Assembly (NCBI GenBank): GCA_017476605.1
Contig: JAFUZM010000339.1
Coordinates: forward strand, 1-64,000
Direction: 5' to 3'
DNA: 64,000 nucleotides
Origin: Clostridia bacterium
Lineage (GTDB): Bacteria; Bacillota; Clostridia; Christensenellales; Aristaeellaceae
Position numbers and translations under genes: made by a program. Below, one piece after another: positions 52,581 through 60,725 of this stretch (its first letter is position 1; each line of letters begins with the position of its first letter). A model generated the notes under the pieces. The model did no database searches and had not been told where the DNA came from. It saw only the letters and a list, made by a program, of their open reading frames with translations.

Positions 52581-53819
52581 TTATGCCCTAAATATATCCG
52601 TCCATTCATTCCCCTTTGTGGATGTTTTAAACTCATCCAGGATTTCTTTGTTCGGAATAAAGACCTCGCTGGTCTCATCGTCATAGCCAAGATATCCAAG
52701 GTGAATAAGAAGGGATAATACATCATCCCGGCTATGGAATGCCGTCATATCGTTCTGAAAAGTGGAGGTGTCAATTCTGAGTCTTCCTCCGTCCATGAGG
52801 AGTACTACAGCATCCCTCAGTCCAGCATAATCTTTACGAATGAATTCTGCCAGGGCTTCATAGCTTTCTGTTTCGTTCCAATAATTCCTGATGACCCCCG
52901 TAGTCACCGCTTCAACAACCGAAAGGGGACAATATACTGAGTATCTGACTTCTTTCAGCGGTTTACCGGTTGCTTCCTGCTTTTTATGCTCAGGATCAGG
53001 CGGGATAATATCGCTGAGAGTATATCCATCATACCGGTCCTTTATCGCATGATAATCCCGTCCGTATTTCCTGCAAAGGTCAGCAACCTCTTTTTCCGTA
53101 AATCCTGTATACTCTGCAAGTTGCCTCGGGAACGTCATCGAATACTCGGTGAACATGTTTAAAGCGGAATGCTCGCCACATTTTTTAATTGGCAGAATTC
53201 CCGTCATATATGCAAGAGCAATATTGGAGTTTTCCTTTATTAAGTCACGCAGAAAATCAAGATATTCCGTCTGTCCCTCTTTATCATTTTGCCTGACTCT
53301 GAACACCGCATCCCACTCATCTATGATGATCACAGCCTGACGACCTGAACATGAATACACATCCTCTATAGCCTGAATCAGATCGGTCTCATCATAGAAA
53401 TCAGTCTCCGGGTATGCTTTCTTCATCTCTCTGATGATCAGTTTTTGAAGTTTCAACAAAGCGGCTTCAACTGTGATTTGCTTCTTGAAGAACCTCGTCA
53501 TTACAATGTAAATCACATCAAACCGGCCCAGATATAAATCCCACTGATTCACTCCGGCTTCATTCCCGGAAGAACCGATCCGGGAGATTTTCAGCTCTTC
53601 AAATAACTCTCTGCTATCTGCCTCACGATCATAATAGGCACAAATCATTTCAGCAGCCATTGATTTGCCGAATCTGCGCGGTCTGGAGACACTGACATAT
53701 CTCTGGCTGGTATTAACCACAGAATTCAGATATGAAATCATTTCACTTTTATCAACAAAGATTTCTGAATTCTGCGCCATCTGATAGGCCTTTTTCCCCG
53801 GGTTCAAAAATGTTCCCAT
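52581..53819 (-). CDS. AAA-ATPase-like protein (N-terminal part, prematurely stopped)
   Basis: 412 aa. FVDKSEMISYLN, SRPRRFGKSMAAEMI (Walker A variant), VIIIDEWDAVF (Walker B), AYMTGILPIKK and RYDGYTL are the marks of the PF09820 family of Bacteroides and Clostridia. The reading frame stops at TAA after GNEWTDIFRA, where family members run on into a nuclease domain (found in frame at 52143-52562). A structured repeat (B5) lies just upstream. Function of the family is unknown; many copies per genome are usual. Confidence 0.88.
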   Translation of the reverse strand: MGTFLNPGKKAYQMAQNSEIFVDKSEMISYLNSVVNTSQRYVSVSRPRRFGKSMAAEMICAYYDREADSRELFEELKISRIGSSGNEAGVNQWDLYLGRFDVIYIVMTRFFKKQITVEAALLKLQKLIIREMKKAYPETDFYDETDLIQAIEDVYSCSGRQAVIIIDEWDAVFRVRQNDKEGQTEYLDFLRDLIKENSNIALAYMTGILPIKKCGEHSALNMFTEYSMTFPRQLAEYTGFTEKEVADLCRKYGRDYHAIKDRYDGYTLSDIIPPDPEHKKQEATGKPLKEVRYSVYCPLSVVEAVTTGVIRNYWNETESYEALAEFIRKDYAGLRDAVVLLMDGGRLRIDTSTFQNDMTAFHSRDDVLSLLIHLGYLGYDDETSEVFIPNKEILDEFKTSTKGNEWTDIFRA

Positions 53820-53835
53820 CTCACAGATCCCCTCT

Positions 53836-53924
53836 GACGAGTAACTTGGTCTTTCGGCATAGGGACTTTTGTCAGTGTTCGTTACCTGACAAACTGTATG
53901 CTGCGCAAACAGGCCAACTCCTCT
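53836..53924 (-). repeat. Structured repeat, subfamily B (copy B5)
   Basis: Minus strand hairpin GTTTGCGCAGCATAC, TTTGTCAG/CTGACAAA stem, ACGAACA with TACTCGT (two mismatches), then CAGAGGGG before the AAA-ATPase start at 53819. Confidence 0.78.
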
Positions 53925-54030
53925 GTTCCATCCACCTGACAGATGATTCCTTACTCACAGCAATCCAGTTTCTCAAGAACATCCACATGCCCTTAGAGTG
54001 TTTAGACTGGCGAATTGCCCTGTCCTTTCA

Positions 54031-54593
54031 TCAGCAAAGTTCAAATGGTGCTCCGATTTTCCCAGAAATGTTCTCTGCAGCATATACCGCACAGTTTCCA
54101 ATGTACTTTGACCAATACCGGCCTCCGGAATCCGGCGTCAGTACTTCCAACAGTCCTTTCATCGCAATGGCATGCGTTGAAATCAGAATGTTCCCGGCGC
54201 ATCCTGAATATCCCGGATAAAATCCGCTGCCCGCTCAGTCACGGATGCCAGGGATTCCATCCCTGGCGGTGCAGGCCGGCTCACAAAATCACTGAAAAAT
54301 GCCAGAAGCTCTGGAGCAGGATGCACGAGGTCCGCGCCTTCCCAGGGACCATAATCCATCTCAATCAGGCGTTCATCAATGACCGGCTTTACATCCGGTG
54401 CCACAAGTTCTGCCGTCTCTACGGCCCGAATCAGCGGACTGCAAAACACATGATCAAAATGAATGCTTCGAAGCTTCGCTGCCGCTTCCTTTGCCTGTTC
54501 TATTCCCTCTGCATTGAGCGGATCGTCGCTTCGTCCCTGAAGGACATTTGCCTTGTTCCTGTCCGTCTTTCCGTGTCTCATGATATAGATCAT
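54031..54593 (-). pseudogene. Histidine phosphatase (phosphoglycerate mutase-like), frameshifted
   Basis: The first 136 codons carry MIYIMRHGKTDRNKANVLQG (catalytic RHG), CSPLIRAVETAEL and DERLIEMDYGPWEG. The frame stops after DAPGTF, but one more base would continue as DAPGNILISTHAIAMKGLLEVL (with the second catalytic His in STHA) and end at 54031 with GAPFELC. So the second histidine is lost from the translated frame. A base is missing in the GGAACATT stretch near 54185. Confidence 0.82.
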
Positions 54594-54757
54594 TTCTTAT
54601 TTTCTCCGGTCCTCGCCTTGCCACTGCACCATTTTTGTCATCCTGCTGAGACAAAGAGATTGGCCAATTTACGCCTCTCCACAGATACAGGAGGCTTTCC
54701 TCCGTACAACAGAACCCTGACACAGTAAATGGAGGCTTCCGTTTGCCCCTCAATTGC

Positions 54758-55294
54758 TTATCCCTCCGGCTCAAGCCACCGGACCTCTCCGGTCCGAATA
54801 TCATAAACGGCACCCTCAATGACTGCCCTGCCTACCTCCGGGTGATCCGAGAACTCCTTTTTGAGTCGGTTTACCGCATGCATGACATTAAGACAACAAG
54901 CCTTGTCGGGATCACGCTCGCCGCCTACAGCAGACAGGATGTCCTCCGTAATATAGCGTATAAACCCGTCTCCTCCACCAGCAAGAGCCGTTGCAACTGC
55001 TCCGCATCCCGTATGCCCCAGTACGACGATATGCCCACAGTGGAGATGTCCTGCCGCATACTCAATGCTGCCGATCTGATGATTGTCAAGCACATTGCCT
55101 GCCACACGGATCACAAAGAGCTCCCCGATGCCAGCATTAAAAATCTGTTCCGGAATCACACGAGAATCCGAGCAGCAGACAATGATCGCATAGGGATGTT
55201 GTCCTTTCGCAGCCTCTATAAGCCGTGATGTATCCACCCTCATCAGGGAAGCTCTGTTCCCTTCCATAAGGCGAGCTCTTGCACTATCTTGCAT
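54758..55294 (-). CDS. Beta-class carbonic anhydrase
   Basis: 178 aa from the ATG at 55294; GCAGAGGAG, the tail of repeat A8, is its ribosome binding site, and the longer open frame upstream is translated repeat. Zinc ligands and active site are visible: CCSDSRVIPEQIF and VLGHTGCGAV, with RVAGNVLDNHQIGSIEYAAGHL between. It converts CO2 and bicarbonate, supplying bicarbonate to carboxylases such as the one in the polyene operon. Monocistronic with a tandem repeat leader. Confidence 0.95.
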   Translation of the reverse strand: MQDSARARLMEGNRASLMRVDTSRLIEAAKGQHPYAIIVCCSDSRVIPEQIFNAGIGELFVIRVAGNVLDNHQIGSIEYAAGHLHCGHIVVLGHTGCGAVATALAGGGDGFIRYITEDILSAVGGERDPDKACCLNVMHAVNRLKKEFSDHPEVGRAVIEGAVYDIRTGEVRWLEPEG

Positions 55295-55301
55295 TTGTCT
55301 G

Positions 55302-55393
55302 TTCTCCTCTGCAGGTACATTTGGGTCTGTTGATTCGCCAAGCCATATGCCAAGTACCTGCTTTCTGACAAAACCATCGCGTACGCGATGGGC
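55302..55393 (-). repeat. Structured repeat, subfamily A (copy A8, reference copy)
   Basis: Minus strand: hairpin CCATCGC-GTAC-GCGATGG (55374-55391), TGTCAG with CTTGGCA, GCAGGTAC (55354-55361) pairing 8 of 8 with GTACCTGC (55311-55318), then AGAGGAG of the carbonic anhydrase gene. Confidence 0.88.
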
Positions 55394-55397
55394 ATGA

Positions 55398-55490
55398 CTC
55401 CTCCACAGGTGCATTGAGGTCTGTTGGTTCCCCAAGCAATTTTGTAAAGTACCTGCTTCCTGACGAAACCATCTCTTACGCGATGGGAAT
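55398..55490 (-). repeat. Structured repeat, subfamily A (copy A9)
   Basis: Tandem unit 96 bp upstream of A8 with CCATCGCGTAAGAGATGG hairpin, CGTCAGG...CTTTACA and GCAGGTAC with GTGCACCTG. It ends GTGGAGGAGTCATG, so a ribosome could also start inside A8. Confidence 0.83.
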
Positions 55491-55569
55491 ATCTCCACTC
55501 GTGCATGCAATGGTTCATCCACCGATTCTGCCTTTTCAAAGGATCCAGGACAACCCATGCGCGATGTGT

Positions 55570-56286
55570 TCAGATATAGCGATCCTGCCTTGCAGATCGA
55601 ACAATCAGCACATAGGAAAATACAAACATGAGTGCAATGAATCCGACAAAAAACCATGTTCCTGACTCAATGCTTGCAATATAGTCATAGGCGCCATGCA
55701 AAAGCGCAGGGATAAGTACAGCCAGCACCTGATACAGCTTCTCCTTGTCTTGTTTGCCCTGATTGGCAAGCTTCCTGGCAATACCATAGAAAATTCCCAT
55801 GAACACGCCAAAGCAGGTATGCCCCGGAATGGCCGTCACAGCACGAATAATTGCCGTTGAAATGCCATAGTGCATAACGTAACTGATATTCTCCCACAAT
55901 GCAAAACCCAGTGAGACAAAGACCGCATACACGACTCCGTCATACTGACAGTTAAACTCCCGCGATTCCCATGTCGTTCGGCGCAGCATAAAGTACTTGG
56001 CCCCTTCCTCAGAGAAGGCAACGACGACAAAATACAGCAGTGCCTGGTATACTTTCTTATCTGCAATTGTCACATTCAGCAGCATGCTGAGTACACGCTC
56101 AAGTACAAGTGCAATAAGCGAGGACAAAATGCCTGCCTTAACCAGTGACAACAGGATCGCCGGGCTTTCCCGCTCAAGGCGATCCGAGCGATACACTTTG
56201 ACCATAAGAAAGAAAGCCGGAATAACCGCGGCAGCCAGAAGCAGAATGTTGTAAGACATCAGCGTCGGAAGTAAAAAGTAAAACAT
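55570..56286 (-). CDS. PrsW-family intramembrane protease
   Basis: 238 aa with seven or eight membrane segments. The family's four motifs are seen: FSEEGAKYFML (catalytic EE), DGVVYAVFVSLGFALWENI, IPGHTCFGVFMG and LLHGAYDYI. PrsW cleaves membrane anti-sigma factors in Bacillus; homologues often have unknown targets. No anti-sigma factor gene is next to it. Confidence 0.92.
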   Translation of the reverse strand: MFYFLLPTLMSYNILLLAAAVIPAFFLMVKVYRSDRLERESPAILLSLVKAGILSSLIALVLERVLSMLLNVTIADKKVYQALLYFVVVAFSEEGAKYFMLRRTTWESREFNCQYDGVVYAVFVSLGFALWENISYVMHYGISTAIIRAVTAIPGHTCFGVFMGIFYGIARKLANQGKQDKEKLYQVLAVLIPALLHGAYDYIASIESGTWFFVGFIALMFVFSYVLIVRSARQDRYI

Positions 56287-56377
56287 ATGGATCTTTCCTC
56301 ATTTCGTTTTCAGTTCTAAGGCACATTGTTGGTCTTGTCTATCATTTCTTTCCGGCCTGTCGGGGAAATGTAACGGT

Positions 56378-57058
56378 TTACTCAAGCACAATCTCCTCAC
56401 TGGCCGGGATGATCAGCTTTCCGGGCACATCAAACAGCTCTGCCCGTTCCGGATCAAACAGACTTCCCGGAGCCATATGATAGGGGATGCTGTTCCGTGC
56501 TCCCACCAGTTTTGCACACTCAATCGCCTCGTCCATGTCCATATTGAAGCGGCCATCACAGACAAAGAAGGCATAGTGGATGTCCCGATCAGCAAGCTCT
56601 GCCATCTGATCCGTCTTAGAGGTGTCCCCTGTCGCGTAGACGGAGACTCCATCCGGCATGGTGATCAGCCAGCCGACACAGGTATTGATGTCATGATTGC
56701 GGTTGTTTCCCGCCTGAACTGCCTCCACCGTGGCATAGCCAAGGTCATAGATCTTGTATTCCCCGTTCACCAGAGCATCCGTATTGTAGATGATCTGGCA
56801 GCCGTCATTCCGGTTTTCAATCCGATCCACAGCATTATGATCCGGATGTCCATGGGATACCAGAATCAGGTCTGCCGGCAAATCATAGCCCTCACCGGCA
56901 TAGGGATCCACATAGATGACCTTGCCCTCACCGGTAACAATCCGAAGGCTGCCGTGTCCCTGATACAGCAGCGTCGAACCGCCTGCAGTTTCGGCTCCCG
57001 CCACACCTGCAAACAGCAGCAAAGAAAGCGACAACAGCCCAGTTAGAATTCGTTTCAT
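56378..57058 (-). CDS. Secreted MBL-fold metal-dependent hydrolase
   Basis: 226 aa with a signal peptide (MKRILTGLLSLSLLLFAGVAGAE, cleavage after AGA). The metallo-beta-lactamase-like core has LLYQGHGSLRIVT, VYVDPYAGE, SHGHPDHNAVDRI (metal site) and YATGDTSKTDQM. It belongs to the UlaG-like branch; substrate unknown. GAAAGGAG precedes the start; monocistronic. Confidence 0.88.
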   Translation of the reverse strand: MKRILTGLLSLSLLLFAGVAGAETAGGSTLLYQGHGSLRIVTGEGKVIYVDPYAGEGYDLPADLILVSHGHPDHNAVDRIENRNDGCQIIYNTDALVNGEYKIYDLGYATVEAVQAGNNRNHDINTCVGWLITMPDGVSVYATGDTSKTDQMAELADRDIHYAFFVCDGRFNMDMDEAIECAKLVGARNSIPYHMAPGSLFDPERAELFDVPGKLIIPASEEIVLE

Positions 57059-57250
57059 TGTAAGTCTCCTTTCGTTTGACGATGGGGTAAATAATGATCC
57101 TCAGGCTGCCAGCCCGTATCGCAGTGACAAGGGCACAACCGCCACTGAGTTCTGTTTCATCACGGAAGCTGTTTTAAGCCTTGCCAGTTATCTGGCCCTT
57201 CCAGGGCGATTCCGTATTCTCATTCTCTCTTTCCGGATATCCCGCTGAGG

Positions 57251-57742
57251 TTACACATAGTGAATCCGACTTTCATCAAATCGATCCTGCTGTTTCCTTT
57301 CCTCTGCCGGATATCCGTACGGAAAGATCGCAAATGCACGTAAATGACTTGGGATGTTCAGCACCTCTTCTACCGCCCGCATCCGCTCCTCAATCGGCGC
57401 AATCCCCAGCCACACACCTCCAAGGCCCTGCGCATCCGTTTCAAGCCACAGGTTCTGGAGCGCAATGGACATGTCAATCTCTGCATATTCGAGGATGGCA
57501 CAGTCCACACGATAAACAGGGACAATCGCTGCCGGTGCGTCCTTCGTCATCCCGGCATACGGGCTGGTTTCAGATAATGCCCTCAGCTTTTCCCTATCCG
57601 TCACCACATAAAACTCCCATGGCTGCTGATTGGCTGCAGAGGGAGCCTGCATGGCCGCACGGAGAATCGCCTGCGTCTTTTCTTCCTCCACTGGCCGCTC
57701 CTGAAATTTGCGAATGCTCACTCTATGGTAAATCGCGTTCAT
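57251..57742 (-). CDS. Nitroreductase family protein
   Basis: 163 aa from the ATG at 57742 (AAAGGA nine bases upstream). IYHRVSIRKFQERPVEEEK, MQAPSAANQQPWEFYVV (FMN site) and GLGGVWLGIAP are characteristic. It reduces nitro compounds or quinones with NAD(P)H. A truncated repeat (B6) lies 47 nt upstream. Confidence 0.93.
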   Translation of the reverse strand: MNAIYHRVSIRKFQERPVEEEKTQAILRAAMQAPSAANQQPWEFYVVTDREKLRALSETSPYAGMTKDAPAAIVPVYRVDCAILEYAEIDMSIALQNLWLETDAQGLGGVWLGIAPIEERMRAVEEVLNIPSHLRAFAIFPYGYPAEERKQQDRFDESRIHYV

Positions 57743-57789
57743 ATCCCTCATTCCTTTCTCCCGCCCAAAGGCAGAACTCCATTTTCCCC

Positions 57790-57850
57790 TCTGACGAGCA
57801 ACCTGGTCTTTCGGCGTAGTGACTTTTGCCAGTGCTCGTCACCTGACAAA
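57790..57850 (-). repeat. Structured repeat, subfamily B (copy B6, first hairpin missing)
   Basis: Minus strand TTTGTCAG pairs with CTGGCAAA, where A to G makes a G-U pair; ACGAGCA pairs with TGCTCGT (57794-57800), then CAGAGGGG. The GTTTGC hairpin is gone. Confidence 0.78.
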
Positions 57851-57912
57851 CTCCTTGATTTGAATCATTCCCGCTTCCTTCTTTGTTCCTGCCCTGCTCA
57901 CGAAAGGCGAAT

Positions 57913-58467
57913 TCAGGCGGCACAAAAGCACACCAGTGCCGCGATCACAGCCATTACAGCCATGAGCACAACTACCCACAGTACAGTCATAAAGGCTGAC
58001 TGGTTGTGCACGCGAAAAAACGGATATGGTCCATCCACTTTCCGCAGGGCATTCAGGCACAGCATGATGATTCCGTATACAAGCGTCACCAAAACCGGAA
58101 GCCAGATAACTGCACCACCAACATGTCGCTCAGCAAAAATATAGGACAGCGTGGAGAGAATCGGACAGAGCACATGATGATAGAGCCCATTCCCCGACCA
58201 CAGCAGCTTTTGGGGATCTCCGCCCATCGGAATCAGCACGCATGTGGTTACAAAGAAGGTCATAACAAGCATGCAGGTGCTGAGATACCGAAGAACCGTA
58301 ATCCAGGGTAGCTGACCCAGGACAATCAATAGCAGTGCGGAAAGTGCAGTAACCATATTGGACAGCTGCGTATAAAACACCAGTGCCATCCATTTTCGTC
58401 CGCCAATGCTGATGGACAAACCGCGTATTTCCAGCAGGAGCACGCAAAGGCATAGGATCCGTGCCAT
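57913..58467 (-). CDS. Pr6Pr-like membrane protein
   Basis: 184 aa, six predicted membrane segments. FYTQLSNMVTALSALLLIV and YHHVLCPILSTLSYIFAE with PYPFFRVHNQS near the C-terminus are typical of the Pr6Pr / FAR-17a-like family; function unknown. Its start overlaps the stop of the flavodoxin-like gene. Confidence 0.85.
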   Translation of the reverse strand: MARILCLCVLLLEIRGLSISIGGRKWMALVFYTQLSNMVTALSALLLIVLGQLPWITVLRYLSTCMLVMTFFVTTCVLIPMGGDPQKLLWSGNGLYHHVLCPILSTLSYIFAERHVGGAVIWLPVLVTLVYGIIMLCLNALRKVDGPYPFFRVHNQSAFMTVLWVVVLMAVMAVIAALVCFCAA

Positions 58468-59108
58468 TACTGCTCCTCCCCAGCCAGTGCTGCGCCAAGG
58501 CGACGTGCCTTCGCCATTTCAAGAGGAAATACCGTCTCATGCCGCTGCTTTTTGGCTGCTCCATCAAAATACCACGGCCAGTCCGTTTTGCTGTAATCCG
58601 GAATCTGCAGTGTATCCCCGCTGACCAGGACATCGGTCGGTCCGACAAAGAAGCTCAGCGTCTGCTGATAGCGTCCCACAAGTTCAGAGTACATGGTATC
58701 CGGAGCGTTACTGGTCATGATCAGCAGTACGGGAACCGGATGTGCATTGCAACATGGTGTATCGCTGTTGTAGGTCAGGTTCTGAAAGATCAGTCGCTCA
58801 TACAGTGCGCGGAATGACGCCGTCATCTCTGAAAGGTAGTTCGGAGAGCCAATGATCATCCCATCTGATTCCCGGATCGCATCCAGCACAGGCGTCAGCC
58901 CGTCCCGGCAAATACAGTGTCCCTTAAACTTTTCTTTCTTACAGCCAAAACAGGAAATGCAGCCCGTATACCGCTCAAGGCGGAAGAGATCAAAGCGCTC
59001 AACAGTTGCACCCGCACTTTCAGCTCCCTTTGCCGCTTCCGAAAGCAGTGTATCTGTGTTCCATCCCTTCCTGGGGCCTGCATTCACAACAACGATCCTT
59101 TTACTCAT
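58467..59108 (-). CDS. Flavodoxin-like NAD(P)H-dependent oxidoreductase
   Basis: 213 aa. VVVNAGPRKGWNTDTLLSEA is the FMN phosphate loop, GCISCFGCKKEKFKGHCICRDG the cysteine cluster of iron-sulfur flavoprotein-like reductases, and IIGSPNYLSEMTASFRALYER the flavin loop. It is coupled to the Pr6Pr-like membrane gene. Confidence 0.88.
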   Translation of the reverse strand: MSKRIVVVNAGPRKGWNTDTLLSEAAKGAESAGATVERFDLFRLERYTGCISCFGCKKEKFKGHCICRDGLTPVLDAIRESDGMIIGSPNYLSEMTASFRALYERLIFQNLTYNSDTPCCNAHPVPVLLIMTSNAPDTMYSELVGRYQQTLSFFVGPTDVLVSGDTLQIPDYSKTDWPWYFDGAAKKQRHETVFPLEMAKARRLGAALAGEEQ

Positions 59109-59608
59109 GTCTGTTCATCTCCAATTTTCTCATACCTGCTGTTCCCATCCGGAGAGCATCCTTGTCCGTTTCGGCGAGACCGAGGCCCCGCTGCTATTTC
59201 TTCTCATCGCAGATGCTCCGTCTCACTCTTCCTTGCACTGTTTTGCCCTTTCCACTTCGAATGGTTCTGTCTGCCAAACCGCATGTTCCGCGCCAATAGT
59301 CTGCGATCTATGGGGCAGGTGCGGACAAATGCAGTGCCATGAAAATTACTCTTTTGTGTTCTCCATCTGAAAGCTGCATTGATCTCAAGAGTTACGCAGA
59401 ACGGCACATGGCGGATGACCCGGCAGAATGCCAGTATGCAGTCATCTGTCTTTCCAATAGGCCAATTAAGAACATTCTCCATCCGAGCAGCACCCGCATA
59501 CGCTTGACTTTTTTGCTTTGCTTCAGCCACCTCATCATGTCCTTGATCTGCCAACCCGTTTTGCCCGTGCCTGCCTCTGCGCTCGCCATCTCACGATAGT
59601 ATGGTCCC
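59109..59608. other. 500-bp gap without a supported gene
   Basis: Minus-strand frames stay open for up to ~110 codons but show no family motif and atypical composition. I see no promoter, terminator or repeat here. Confidence 0.4.
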
Positions 59609-59890
59609 TTACCTGATCTCCCGATGTTCATCCAGGATTTCCGCCTCTGTGTTTTCCTCCACAAAATCAGAAATCTCATTCATCAGGCTGTCCCCGATAG
59701 CATCATTGGGGATAATGGATGCAACACCGATCACGATCAGCTGATGTGTATCCTGTTCCTCTATCTCTGCAGCGGATACATGGAAGCGATTTTGCAGTTT
59801 CGCCACAAGACTTTTTACCACCATGCGCTTTTCCTTAAGGCTGTGCACCCATGGAGCTCGCATCCGAAAAACCATTGTTGCAATTCTCAT
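59609..59890 (-). CDS. DUF503 (YlxP-like) protein
   Basis: 93 aa. MVFRMRAPWVHSLKEKRMVVKSLVAKLQNRFHVSAAEIEEQDTHQLIVIGVA, here shortened by family to HSLKEKR...RFxVSAAE...QDxHQ, is a clear DUF503 match. Members such as YlxP bind ribosomes in B. subtilis, usually near rbfA; that context is absent here. GAGAGG precedes the start. Confidence 0.92.
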   Translation of the reverse strand: MRIATMVFRMRAPWVHSLKEKRMVVKSLVAKLQNRFHVSAAEIEEQDTHQLIVIGVASIIPNDAIGDSLMNEISDFVEENTEAEILDEHREIR

Positions 59891-59905
59891 TGCCTTATTC
59901 CTCTC

Positions 59906-60121
59906 TTATCCTTCCTGGAAGTGGCAAATAGCAGCATTTGCCACTTCACCGGATCTGTAAAGGCTCTGCTCACCTTGCATCGCATGCCAGATTCCCATAT
60001 TCAGATTCGTATCCGGCTTTACCAAGGCTCTGCTGATCCAGTGTTCAAACACTTCTTTCTCCGTAAAGCGGATAGCCATTGGTTTATCCGATGTGATCTT
60101 CACCACATACAGATGATTCAA
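59906..60121 (-). CDS. Hypothetical protein, start unclear
   Basis: 71 codons from a TTG, ending ANAAICHFQEG, with VVKITSDKPMAIRFTEKEVFEHWISRAL. The frame stays open for ~20 codons upstream (NDDGDVHGGAGIHFPDLNHL) without a start codon, while a good ATG pair (60174 region) is in another frame; a small frameshift is possible. It lies 15 bp before the DUF503 gene. Not recognised. Confidence 0.5.
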   Translation of the reverse strand: MNHLYVVKITSDKPMAIRFTEKEVFEHWISRALVKPDTNLNMGIWHAMQGEQSLYRSGEVANAAICHFQEG

Positions 60122-60354
60122 ATCGGGAAAATGAATTCCCGCTCCCCCGTGTACATCGCCGTCATCATTCTTCTACCAAGTTTTTGAAAGATCAGTTTTA
60201 TCAACATAGAAGCTTTCAAAAGGTTTCCGTTCCAAATGAATATACGTCCACAACTTTATCCGTAATTGTAAACGTCCACTTTCCTGCTTGTCAAGGATTG
60301 CTCACATCTCTACCGCCATTCCAGTAATTTTCTCAAACGATCCTCCATAGAAAC

Positions 60355-60392
60355 AACAGGGAAGCCAGCCACTGAAGGCTAGCTTCCCTGTT
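60355..60392. terminator. Hairpin in the gap before the coiled-coil protein operon end
   Basis: AACAGGGAAGC/GCTTCCCTGTT, 11-bp stem, with a smaller inner hairpin in the loop. No gene ends close to it, so its role is open. Confidence 0.5.
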
Positions 60393-60466
60393 TCTCTATT
60401 GAATAGCTCACCACGTGCATTTTTTCACAAGCAACTGCTCACAAAGCCCAATCTACAAACTCTCTG

Positions 60467-60637
60467 ATGCATGACAAATTATGTTATGACCGTAAAAAGT
60501 GTATAGGAGACAGAAAACATACTGAGGAAGAATATGAGCATCTCGAGCCACAATTGGGGCTGATATTGCTGCGAACAAATGATTTAACCTCGTCAGCTGA
60601 ATCAATCTATCTCGAATATAAAGACCACTGGGGCTAG
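60467..60637 (+). pseudogene. Transposase remnant (IS1634-like C-terminal fragment)
   Basis: 56 codons: HTEEEYEHLEPQLGLILLRTNDL and SSAESIYLEYKDHWG resemble the end of the DDE domain of IS4/IS1634-type transposases (G-x-x-L-x-TND ... EIYxxYK). Nothing before or after it continues the protein. It marks an old insertion. Confidence 0.55.
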
Positions 60638-60725
60638 GGTAGAAGACTGCTCCGGTTACAGGCAAATTCTCTTTGCTCTTGGATGTATGTACACAGCAAC
60701 ATTCTTCTCGCTGATGATTCCGCGA

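Noticed and set aside
55295..55657. Carbonic anhydrase open frame extended by 121 codons
   Set aside because: Again translated tandem repeat plus overlap with the PrsW gene; AGAGGAG and ATG at 55294 mark the real start.
42199..57850. Integron attC sites
   Set aside because: The repeats share hairpins and spacing, but they contain ribosome binding sites, lie inside operons and lack the attC core sites; no integrase is in the window.
59204..59554. 116-codon minus-strand ORF downstream of DUF503
   Set aside because: Composition is atypical, there is no ribosome binding site and no recognised motif.
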